NCBI GenBank assembly: GCA_020912385.1
Contig: CP087215.1
Span: forward strand, 372,001 to 436,000
Origin: Neofusicoccum parvum
Taxonomy: Eukaryota > Ascomycota > Dothideomycetes > Botryosphaeriales > Botryosphaeriaceae
Length of the DNA: 64,000 bases
Direction: 5' to 3'
In this document: positions 46,520-56,127 of the stretch, one piece after another
Layout of the letters: each line of letters starts with the position of its first letter
Position numbering within the stretch: the first letter of the stretch is position 1
Made by a program: the position numbers and the translations under genes
The notes under the pieces: model-generated
The model's input: only the letters and a program-made list of their open reading frames with translations
What the model was told of the DNA's origin: nothing
Databases searched by the model: none

Positions 46520-46919
46520 GTTAACGTGCTAAGGACTTGGTTTTCTTGCTGAGGAATGATAAAGAAGTACACGGAGGACTCCCGCAATAAATAGTGCTGC
46601 TGCTGCCTCGTGTCGGCAACCGGCCAATTAGTCGGCTATCGGCCACTTCTCTGGCTACCGGTTACTTACTCGGCTACTGGTGGTTTACTCGGCTTCCAGC
46701 GAATCCCTCGGCCACGGTTTACATATTCATTGGGAATTACTATGGTGGCCTTTGAAGTAGTGGTATCGGACGGACTGATGTTCTACGTATCTGACTCGCA
46801 CTTCCATTTGATTCGCGTATAAAGAAACGTGGTTTTCCATTAAACTTTCCACCAAACTTTGTGTTAAACCTTTTTTATGCGCTAATCGCCATCTTATATA
46901 TTTCGACACACTACTCGAT
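46520..46919. promoter_or_regulatory. Divergent promoter of DUF4334 gene and alcohol dehydrogenase
   Basis: 400 bp between outward-facing start codons, occupied in the left half by the 19-bp array. A/T-rich leader with TTATATATTT at 46892-46901 just before the alcohol dehydrogenase ATG. Confidence 0.55.
46613..46726 (+). repeat. Exact 19-bp-period tandem array, six units, in a divergent promoter
   Basis: Units begin at 46613, 46632, 46651, 46670, 46689 and 46708, always 19 bp apart. The type unit is TCGGCTATCGGCCACTTCT. The first 11 bases (TCGGCTAYCGG) are best conserved and several contain CGG-N3-CCG-like inverted triplets (CGGCAACCG), the kind of site bound by Zn2Cys6 dimers. The spacer parts vary. 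It lies between the start codons of the DUF4334 gene (46519) and the alcohol dehydrogenase (46920). Confidence 0.85.
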
Positions 46920-48324
46920 ATGCCTCACCTCTCTGTCCAGACGAGAGCGATCGTTTCTCGTGGCCCATTGAACGAAGATGCATGGGAGATACGAGATGTC
47001 GCGCTTGCACCGTTAGGAGAGACGGAGTTGATGGTGCGGATATCTTCCGTTGGTCTATGCCATACAGACCTTTCAGTAGGGAATACGCCCGCAGGACCAG
47101 AGTCGCCTTACCCAGCTGTATTTGGCCATGAAGGTAAATGATCACACTTTCGATCTGTACGAGTTTTAAAATTCAAGAGTCCAACAGGGGCCGGAATTGT
47201 TCTAAAAACTGGATCCCAAGTTACGACTGCGAAGACGGGGGACCGAGTTCTTCTTTCGTTTAGTTCGTGCAAATCCTGCCATTTCTGCCGAGGTGGCCAT
47301 CCAGCGTATTGCTCTGCGTTTCCTCTCCTGAACCTCTCTTTCGGCAAACACCCGTATACTATATCCAACCCGGACACCACTGAGCAAAGTGTTCGAGGAG
47401 GGTTTTTTGGGCAATCCAGTTTTGCGGAAACAGCCATAGTCTCTGAGTCATCAGTGGTCAATGTATCAGAATGGGTTGAAAGCGAAGAAGAGGTAAAGCT
47501 GTTTGCACCCCTCGGGTGCGGCTTCCAGACTGGTGCAGGCAGCGTCACCAACATTGCACGTGCAACAGAGGAAGATGCCGTGGTTGTTATTGGGCTTGGA
47601 GGCGTGGGTATGGCTGCGGTAATGGTAAGTTTCAAATTCACCGTGAGCAATAGGTCTTGCTGACTCCCTCAGGCAGCAGTGGCCAATGGTGTGAAAAACA
47701 TCATTGCAGTCGACCGGGTCGAAGAAAAACTTGAATTGGCCAAGTCTATGGGTGCTACTTGCGCAATCCAAAGCACTGGCAATGATGGGGATTTAGTGAA
47801 GGCAGTCCATCAAGTTACTGACAATCTCGGGGCTTCTGTTGTCATCGAAACCACTGGACATCTCATGTCCCTCGCCATCGATTTGGCGCGGAACCAAGCA
47901 AGGATTGTCCTAGTAGGGCTGCCTCCGCCCGGGACTAAAATTGAGCTGGACGTCCAAAGATTCATTGTCGTAAGTTCTTAGCATTATCTTTCTAGGTTCT
48001 TCATGCTAAATCCCAAAAGTCCGGCAAGCAGATCATGGGTAGCATGGAAGGAGACGTTGAACCATCGGTAGTGAGTTCATTGATATTCGCAGAGTATGTC
48101 TCCTGTCGATTCGCTAATAACTTTTCTTAGTATATACCTCAAATGATTAAGTGGTATCGCAATGGCCACTTCCCAGTCGACCGGATTGTTAAATTTTATC
48201 AGGTAAAGTCCAGCGGAAAACAAATTAAAATATTTGTCTCTAACGATACTAGATGGAAGACTTCATGCAAGCAGTATCGGATATCAAGAGCGGGAAGACA
48301 ATTAAGCCTATACTTATTTGGTGA
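46920..48324 (+). CDS. Zinc-dependent alcohol dehydrogenase (MDR, aryl/benzyl-alcohol type)
   Basis: Six exons (46920-47133, 47188-47624, 47673-47969, 48020-48070, 48131-48202, 48253-48324), 380 residues. Catalytic zinc ligands: GLCHTDL, FGHEG and a Cys in APLGCGFQTG. Structural zinc: SCKSCHFCRGGHPAYC at about residues 96-111. Cofactor motif: VVIGLGGVGMAAVM. The insertion and the GCGFQTGAGSV region resemble class III and aryl-alcohol dehydrogenases of the medium-chain family. The C-terminus has EPSVYIPQMIKWYRNGHFPV. It should oxidise an aromatic or bulky primary alcohol with NAD(P). Its only close partner is the DUF4334 gene, divergent across the 19-bp array, suggesting joint control. Confidence 0.88.
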
Positions 48325-49172
48325 GCTTCACTTTTGTAGCCGAGGAGATAATACATCCGGGGGAAAGCACAATACCGAGGTGTAGGGGAGATAGAGGAAG
48401 GAATCAATAGAATTCTTTTTCTGAACAGCAAGAATCATATTTCACTGCTTTTGTTGATTTCCATCTGCCCGCTCCAGATATGCCTCTCGCTCTTTCGCCA
48501 AGCCCCCAGCCTACCATGCTAATAGTGCTACAACCACCTCCATCTTATGTCTCAATGGACACAAGGAAGTTTGACGGAAGAAGTGAAAGAATGTGGTGTG
48601 CTGTAGTGATGAGGGAAATATTGAGGTAGGAATTGCCAAATCTAGACGAGTGACATCACCGCCATTGCTGCAGATTTAAAGAGCTCTGACAAGAGGAGCA
48701 GTCCAAATGACAAGTGAGCCTGGTTCTGAAAACAGCGCTGTACCTGTCCGGAATTGTCTTTGACTGATCAAAGCGACTCCTTTCCAGAATTTCCTCGATA
48801 ACAGGGAACCTGATCACTCTCAAAGCTCCAAACTGCGGCTGGATGATATGGCGACGTCAGAAGAAAAATCGTGATCGAGGCGGCGACCTGGCCGCATTCG
48901 AAAACGGCAAAGCGGCCGTGCCGCCCCACAAGGCAAAGCGGGGTACGGTTCTCGATGAGTCAGATCTCACAACCAACGTCCCACCGCGCTGACATCCTGC
49001 GCGGTGCGGCGTCGCGTTGGCTTTAACGCAACCGGGCAGGTCCTCTCGCAAATGGGGTGTTTGGGGAAGACGCGCCGCTCGATGACTCTTCTGCCGCTGG
49101 AAGTAGACACCGCAGGATTTCCAAAGTGGGCACCTGTCACACTAGACGGATACCGAATGCAGACGGTTGCTG
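48325..49172. other. Intergenic, no supported gene
   Basis: No coding signal. Leads into the TATA box of the aminopeptidase gene. Confidence 0.4.
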
Positions 49173-49178
49173 TATAAA
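49173..49178 (+). promoter_or_regulatory. TATA box of the S58 aminopeptidase gene
   Basis: TATAAA about 96 bp before ATG 49274, with a C/T-rich stretch between, a normal fungal core promoter layout. Confidence 0.5.
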
Positions 49179-49273
49179 GAGCCTGGACTGTTTGCCTGAG
49201 GTGTTGTTTTGCTGCAACACACACTCCGACCATCTTCCCTCCAACTTCCTTTTCGCACTCTCCCACCCTCGCA

Positions 49274-50512
49274 ATGTCGTCCTCCGCCCCAACCTCCGCC
49301 CCGGCCCAGGAGAAGCGCTGCCGCATCCGCGAACTGCTCCCCAACATCTACCTCGGCCGCTACCCGCCCGGGCCCAAGAACTCGCTGACCGACGTGCCGG
49401 GCGTGCTCTGCCACACGCAGTCCATCATCAAGCCGGCCAGCGCCACGCACGGCGCCATCAACACGGGCGTGACGACCATCCTGCCGCGGCGCGACTTCTT
49501 CCACCAGGCCTGCTACGCCGGCTTCTTCCGGCTCAACGGGTCGGGCGAGTTCACGGGGTCGCACTGGATCGACGAGACGGGGCTGCTGCACTCGCCCATC
49601 GTGCTGACCAACTCGTTCGCCGTCGGCGCCGCCTACCAGGGCATCTACGAGTACTGCATCCCGCGCCACCGCAACGCCGACGGCGCCGCCGACTGGTTCC
49701 TGCTGCCGGTGGTGGGCGAGACGTTCGACGGCCTGCTCAACGACATCGCCGCCCTGCCCGTCACGCCCGCCCACATCGTCCGCGGCATCGAGCAGGCCTC
49801 CGACGCCGCCGTGCCCGAGGGCAACACCGGCGGCGGCACCGGCATGCTGTGCCACTGGTTCAAGGGCGGCACGGGCAACGCGTCGCGCGTGGTGCCGGCC
49901 GACGGCGGCAGCGGGCGCAGCTCGTACACGCTCGGCGCGCTGGTGCAGGCCAACTACGGGCGGATGCGGGACCTGCGGGTGGCGGGCGCCCCGGTGGGGC
50001 GGCAGCTGGACGACGAGCTGGCGGCGGCGAGCGCGCACCTCCCCGCCGACGCGTCCATCGTCGAGCGGCTGGCGGCGCTGAGCACCGTGGCGGCGGCCAA
50101 GGACCGCAAGGACGGCAGCATCATCATCGTGCTGGCGACCGACGCGCCGCTGCACCCGGTGCAGTGCCAGCGGCTGGCCAAGCGCGCCGCCCTCGGGCTG
50201 GCCCGCGTCGGCGGCAACGCCCACAACTCGTCCGGCGACATCGTGCTGGCCTTCAGCACCGCCAACGAGGTCCCCGTCCAGACCGTCACCGCCGGCGAGA
50301 ACTCGGTCGATCCGTGGAAGCCGAGGGCCATGGCCGTCGACGTGCTGGACGATCAGACCATCAATGCCCTGTTCGAGGCCACGGCGGACGCGGTCGAGGA
50401 GGCGGTGCTGAACGCGTTGTGCATGGCCGAGACCATGACGGGGCTGGGCGGGTTGAAGATCGAGGCGTTGCCGCTGGGGAAGGTGAAGGCGATGATGGAG
50501 AAGTACTTGTAA
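49274..50512 (+). CDS. S58-family (DmpA-like) aminopeptidase
   Basis: Single exon of 412 residues. [15 protein letters not shown] at the start, [76 protein letters not shown] (about residues 217-230) and [20 protein letters not shown] are the conserved blocks of the P1/DmpA (MEROPS S58) family. These are Ntn-type hydrolases that cut themselves to expose an N-terminal Ser and release D- or beta-amino residues from peptides. The self-cleavage Ser is expected just before YTLGALVQ. No signal peptide or membrane segment. Third codon positions are almost all G or C, far more than in neighbouring genes. Confidence 0.9.
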   Translation: MSSSAPTSAPAQEKRCRIRELLPNIYLGRYPPGPKNSLTDVPGVLCHTQSIIKPASATHGAINTGVTTILPRRDFFHQACYAGFFRLNGSGEFTGSHWIDETGLLHSPIVLTNSFAVGAAYQGIYEYCIPRHRNADGAADWFLLPVVGETFDGLLNDIAALPVTPAHIVRGIEQASDAAVPEGNTGGGTGMLCHWFKGGTGNASRVVPADGGSGRSSYTLGALVQANYGRMRDLRVAGAPVGRQLDDELAAASAHLPADASIVERLAALSTVAAAKDRKDGSIIIVLATDAPLHPVQCQRLAKRAALGLARVGGNAHNSSGDIVLAFSTANEVPVQTVTAGENSVDPWKPRAMAVDVLDDQTINALFEATADAVEEAVLNALCMAETMTGLGGLKIEALPLGKVKAMMEKYL

Positions 50513-51206
50513 GGATGGGGACGGCGTTGCGAGGGCGCCTGGGGTATGATAGGGGATTCTACCGAGGGTACTTGAAGTATATATTAATCCGGATTCAGGG
50601 ATGTGGAAAAAAACCACATGGGTTCCTTCCGTCACCTTATAGAAATGGTAACTCGGAAGATTACTCAGATGCCAAATGGGTCCTGGCCTCAAATTGCGAG
50701 CACCGAACATGCTGTGGATACCGCTTCTGCTGTCATTTTCAGATCTCAAGCGCAAGCGCAATGGTTCACGGTGTCTGCCTCACGGAAGCAGTGATGCAAT
50801 GTCATGTTTGATGTACAATAAATAATGAGACTTCGGTGGATGCCACACTGACGAAGATCTGATGATTCTTTTCCTTGGCTGAGGAGATGTCAAACATATA
50901 CCCCGCACTTGTTACTTAAACTTTGGTGCCTGAGGCCGCTGGAGAAGGCTTGTCCTCAGACATTTTCATCCCTCGTCGGAGCGCAACTGGAACCGAAACG
51001 AAGGGTCCCAACAACCGTCGATATCTGCTCAAACAACGCAATAGATCATCATAGATGTTCTATAGCGCGGGCTGTCTGAGGCTGTGCACGCGACACACCA
51101 GAGTCCCTGCCGTCAAGAATTCCCAGCACCTGCCAATCCATCACCGGTCTTTGCAATACCTCTCTGCCACACCACAGCTGCCTCTTGCCAGAATAATTTA
51201 CGCAAG
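50513..51206. other. Intergenic, no supported gene
   Basis: Only short frames; contains the promoter of the following gene. Confidence 0.4.
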
Positions 51207-52946
51207 ATGGATCATCCTACGGATTTCCGACAGCACAACTCAGACGAAGAAAGCTATTGGTGGTCGGAAGACATGTTTCGAGACGATTTTCTTTCGGAAT
51301 CCCCGCAGGAACCATCATCTCCAGCACCTCCACTGCTCAGGCCATCACAGGTGTTCCATGACATCGCAGCTCTCGATGAACCAGTGTGGTTCACACTGTC
51401 GGTCCATTCATCTCAACGAAATGGCCTCAGATACAGTGGGGAAGACGAGCGGGTCAACGAACGAAGGGGCTTGCTGGCCAGTCTGATGCCAGGTGGAGAG
51501 GACCGGCGTCAGATTCGTTCTGATGGAGAAGAAGAAGCTGAGAATAGTCCCCTGCTACCTCCTGATCGCCGAGACTCCGCACTTGATACGCAGAGCAGAG
51601 AGAACGACAGACAAACCGGTAAACCGGCACGCGGGAACCTGCGTGACAGTGTGCTGCAACGCATCGGCATACCCATCATCCGGATTGTGCACCACGTAAT
51701 CTGGTTCCCTCCCTTCGCACTGATCGCCGAGAACCTTTGGCGGCTCCTCACCACGAACCTGTACTACACAGCCAGCTTCCTCACCTTCCTCCCGCTGGGA
51801 ATCCTGGCCAGCGTACTCACCTGGAAAACGGAGCTCATCATAGTCTTCAATGCGCTCGCCGTCGGTTCAGCTTCGTTCCTAGCCACCGTCTTTGCCGAAG
51901 AACTCGTTCAGTCCTCCACCCTGCACCTTGAGTTCCTCGCTGAACTGATCTTCACCAACACCGCATGGCTCTTTGTAAGCACCCCTGTCTCCCCACAAAC
52001 AGTGGAGGGACATGCCTTCCCTGACCCCAAACCAGATCGGTGTTCTCGCCCTCCTCCGCGGCGAGTTCCACATGATCCAAGCCATCATCCCCGGCAGCAT
52101 CCTCACGCGCGACATGCTCTTCCTCGGCATCTCCTTCCTCGCCGGCAGCTTCCACCACCGCATCCAGCACATCAGCAGCCGCACCGTCATCTCCACCATG
52201 ACCTCCCTCAAGATAGTCGGCCTCATCCCCCTCGCCATCTGCAGCCTCCTCCCCCCCTCCTCCTCCTCCTCCTCCCCACCCCCCCTCTTCCTCACCCGCG
52301 CCCTCTCCCTCATCTCCCTCACTCTCTACACCCTCTACCACCTCTTCCGCACCACCACCCACACCCCCCTCTTCGCCTCCCCCTCCCCCTCCCCCTCACC
52401 CCGCCACCCCGCCCCTCCACACCCCCGCCCCCCCACCGCAACAGCCTGCCTCCTCCTCACCACCACCCTCGCCACCCTCCTCTCCAGCACCCTCCTCCTC
52501 GCCGCCCTCCCCCCCTCCCCGCCCCCCGCGCTCCTCACAACGCTCCTCCCGCTCCTCCTCCACCACGCCGAGCTGCCGGCCGCGGTGCGCAGCGGCGGCG
52601 CCGCGGCGCTGGTCGCGACGAGCGGGGCGACGCTGCACGCGGAGCTGTGGTGCGCGCCGGGGCTGGTGGTGGCGGGGTGGGCTTGGGGGGTGGCGGTGTG
52701 GGTGGGGCCGGGGAGGGTGGCGGCGGTGGTGGCGGTCGGGGTGGGGGCGTGGGTGGGGGGCGTGGTGGTCGGGGACGGGCGGGGGGAGTACTTGAAGGGT
52801 GGGGTGTTGGTTGTGCTGTGAGTCTTTCCCCCTTTTTGCCTCTCTCTTTCCTTTGATCTCTCTCTGTCTTGGGTGGCGTGTGGCTGATGGGGCGGTTGTG
52901 CAGGTATTGCATCATCGCCATCGCGGTGTTCTTGTTGCCGGCGTGA
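51207..52946 (+). CDS. Degenerate CaCA-type exchanger-like membrane protein
   Basis: Three exons (51207-51974, 52036-52817, 52904-52946), 530 residues. The first ~145 residues are polar, acidic and probably disordered. Membrane helices follow. FAEELVQSSTLHLEFLAELI and GVLALLRGEFHMIQAIIPGS with FLGISFLAGSFHHRIQHIS align by eye with the alpha-1 repeat of CAX exchangers (where ALVRGE and GSILSNLLLVLG are usual). LPLLLHHAELPAAV and EYLKGGVLVVLYCIIAIAVF align with the alpha-2 region and last helix. The metal-binding G-N-A-x-E motifs are absent. The stretch 52240-52560 is a Pro/Ser/Leu low-complexity tract from C/T-rich DNA. Probably a non-canonical or non-transporting relative of the 42.7-kb exchanger; function unknown. 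Confidence 0.7.
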
Positions 52947-53711
52947 GAAGTCTGGCTGGTTCAGGTGCGTGGTGGGGCCTGTTCTTTTTGTTGAGAGAGA
53001 GGGGCTGTCTGAATGGGGCTGATGATGATCCAGATTGGATAGTCCAAGAAGCACCTTGGAGTAGCTGTGGTTTGGCGAAACCTTTGAAGTGTCGGCCGGA
53101 AAGGGTATTGGACGTGGTGGTAAGTCCTTGGAGGCCGAAAGCACGCGTGCGGACTTGTGAATCTGGAGGTATCTACGCAGGACAGAAGAACTAAGTAAAT
53201 TCACCATCAATCAGTTCCATCCCATCAAGGACGTCAGGCCATCGAAGACGGTTTGAGTCAATTAGAGATAGCTAGGCCCTGTCAGCGAGACTGGGACCAA
53301 TTTCAGGACAAGAGAAAAAGGAGAAAAAGCCGCATCAACTAAATGATTCAGAACGAAGGGGGGAATCATTCCTGCACTGGAAATGCAAAGAAAAGAAAAG
53401 AAACCCATGTCTCCGTACGCACTCGCCATGTTCCGACAATACCGCAATTGAGTCCGCCCTGTTTTTGTTCGATTTTCCCATCACGGAAGCATCCAGTTTG
53501 ATGCCCCGATTCCCGATGATTTCGACCTTTTGAACCTCTCTCCTCCCTGATGCTCGCTTGAATAACCCAGACATCGACAGAAAGAAGCTCGCCGATCTCT
53601 GCAGTGCATCGCCACCTCTGCCTATCACCCTCACTCATCACCCCAGATGGGATCACCGGGATCCCCGCATGTGACCTTCCCCACTTCCGTCGGTATCCGG
53701 TCAGACCACTC
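52947..53711. other. Intergenic between convergent genes, no supported gene
   Basis: Terminal regions of the exchanger-like and DUF1774 genes. No reliable coding signal. Confidence 0.4.
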
Positions 53712-54841
53712 TTAGTCATCAGCCAACAGCGGCGCCCTCTCCCGATCCTCACTGACAATCTCCCCACGCTTGAACGGGTCCTGGCCGAGCAAACCGGGCA
53801 CGCCAACGGCGAGCGAGGTCACGAAAAGCACAGCCATGATGACGAACGCGAAGATCCACTGGAAGGCGATGATCTTGGTCAGGAACTGGGAGACGCCGAT
53901 GGCTGTTTTTCACGTTAGCAACCAGGTCATTCCAGGCGCCAGGGTGCGACTCACCAGCCGAGAGCACCGACAGCTCGAACCCCATCGTGTAGTCCTTGTA
54001 CACGACCAAGAAGAAGCCGCCGTACACCATGATGCCCCAGATGAAGATGTTGGCCACGATCCGCGCGGGCAGGTTCTGCGCGTGCACGGCGGCGGCGCCG
54101 ACCCAGTACAGGGCGACGAAGTTCCAGGCGAGCGGGCCGCTCACGACGGCGATGTGGATGGCGCGCGGCGTGGTGCTGTGGCGGAAGTAGGCGAAGCTCA
54201 GGTTGAAGAAGTTGATCACCAGCAGCAGCTCGGCCAGCCAGAAGAACGACCGCACCCACAGCTGGATGAAGCCGAACAGGAACAGGTTGTGCACGATGAA
54301 GTGGCCGCCGACGTTGGTCGCCGCGCGCACCGTTTCGCTCTCGGCCGAGTACAGGTGGTACGAGTAGCCAATCTGCAGCACGAAGAGCACGATCCAGTAG
54401 ATGGAGGTGATGATGGAGTTCATGGCGAAGGGCGTGGGGTGCGCGTCGTTCTGGCCCCAGATGGTGCGGCGCGGGCCTTTGCCCTCGTGGGGTCTCGAGA
54501 ACGTGTAGTAGATGGCATGGACAAGCACGACGATGTAGGAGATGGCAGTGAGGATCTTGAGGGTGACGACGCGCTCGACAGACGGGTCGGAGTGAGTCTT
54601 GAAGGGATTGACTGAGGTAAACGCGTCAGCACAGGCAGGGACAAGTCCAGAGATGGGCAACGGTTGGGGAGGAGTAGCGATGGGTGAGGGAGAGCTGCCA
54701 GGAGCTCCCAGCTCAGCCTGGCTTGGTGCTGAACGCTGCATGAAGGGTGGAATGGCATAGCAAAGGCAACGCACCAGCATGCACGCCGTCGTGGACGCGT
54801 GTCAAGACACCGTTCCTGGTGCCGCCATTGGACTCAGACAT
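53712..54841 (-). CDS. DUF1774 integral membrane protein
   Basis: Three exons (54775-54841, 53955-54611, 53712-53902), 304 residues. After a short polar start the protein has NPFKTHSDPSVERVVTLKIL, a first helix with YYTFSRPHEGKG, IWGQNDAHPTPFAMNSII, SIYWIVLFVLQIGYSYHLYS, HFIVHNLFLFGFIQLWVRS, VVSGPLAWNFVALYWVGA, ARIVANIFIWGIMVYGGFF and KDYTMGFELSVLSAAIGVSQ. This set is the fungal DUF1774 family, with about eight membrane helices. Function is unknown. The 163-nt first intron is longer than its neighbours. It ends in an acidic tail (EDRERAPLLADD). Confidence 0.83.
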
Positions 54842-56127
54842 GCTGGGCAACAGGAGGCGCGGGCGGGAATTGGCAGGTCAACGGCAGTCCGGGGAGCTGG
54901 CGAGCGCGTTGCTGGCAGAGCACGGGTGGTGCGAGGGCGGGTTGGAGGGAGCCGGAGGCGGTGGTGGCAGAGGAAGCAGGGCAGGCAGGCGCCGGTGACG
55001 TGCGGCAGGCCGTCGCGGGCTTTAAAGGCGACGGGCTGCGTGGTTCCACAAGCAGCAGCGCTCCAACGTCATTGGCTTGGCGTGTTGCGAGGCCCACCGG
55101 ACGCCTGCTAGGATCCCAAAACGCGGGGTTGGTCGCAGGCGCTGTCGCAGCTCCGGCCAGGATCACGCCAAACCGCCGCCGCGCTAGGCCGCACGCGTGG
55201 GCAGCGCGCCGGTCTGCGTGACTCCCTGCTCTGCTAGCTCGACGACACCGCGATGGAAGGATTGGCCCTGGTGACCCGGCCACATCATCCTGAGCACTCC
55301 CGCCGCCGCGCGACTGCTCAATTGCCCACGCGGCCATGCTTGTTCGTGAGCTTGTCGAGCGCAGCCCGCGCTAGCCGTCGCCTGCAGCTCCCAGCACGCA
55401 CGGCTGACCGCTCACATCGCAGCTTGCCTCGCTTTCCCTCGTCTTCCGTCGGTAGAGAGCGAGCCGATCGGTGGAGCCCCGCTTCTGGGAGTAGCCAAGG
55501 AAATTCGCCAATTTCTATCTATGGAAAACCGTGGGTATCTCTGAACACTGCCCTGACCAATTCCTTCCCTCCGTGCCTGTACGCAAATGTCCCCAATTAC
55601 CGAGATAAGGAAAAAGCAAGCGCCCGCAATTGAAAGGGTAAAAGAGAAGCAAAAGCAACGCAGAGTCCTCTGTCCACGGAAATGAAGCGGCGTGTGCCGA
55701 GAGCGAGGTACGACAACCGCCAAAATGCCAACGGCGTGATCAATCGCCTGCACGCTGCCCGTTGTGAGACCGTTGTGCATGCACAAAGGAACGAGAGGGA
55801 TTGCGCATGGCATAAGCGCCCGCGCACCCAGGAAAAAAAGAAACCGCAATATAACATAAGGGTCCGAGAGAAGAAAATCCGCCAGGAAACCGGGCGTCAA
55901 GGTGGAGAATATTGGTATCATGCAGCTCGGAGCACGGGCCTCGTGAGTGACAAGCTTGCGAGCTGCGCCATTGTGTGACGGCCCGGCTCCGACGACGGAA
56001 TCGGGCTGATCATGCCCAGGACTGCTGCCGCTGAGAACGCTCGGACCCTTCTCCGTGTTGGCTCTTCACCAGCGATCGACGATGATGCGGATAGCCCGTC
56101 ATCCCCGATGCAGGGCAGCCTCGACCC
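54842..56127. other. Intergenic, G+C-rich at left, no supported gene
   Basis: Open frames up to about 170 codons occur on both strands, but they are mirror images in G+C-rich DNA without domains. Contains the DUF1774 promoter and the deacetylase 3' flank. Confidence 0.4.

Noticed and set aside
49057..50811. Long frames on both strands over the aminopeptidase gene
   Set aside because: Very high G+C at third positions leaves other frames open; their products are repetitive Arg/Ala/Gly/Pro-rich and unrelated to any family.
52335..53210. Minus-strand Pro/Thr-rich frame
   Set aside because: Antisense shadow of the C/T- and G-rich 3' half of the exchanger-like gene.
54834..55337. 167-codon minus-strand frame
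   Set aside because: G+C-rich low-complexity peptide with no domain, overlapping the 5' flank of the DUF1774 gene; not supported.
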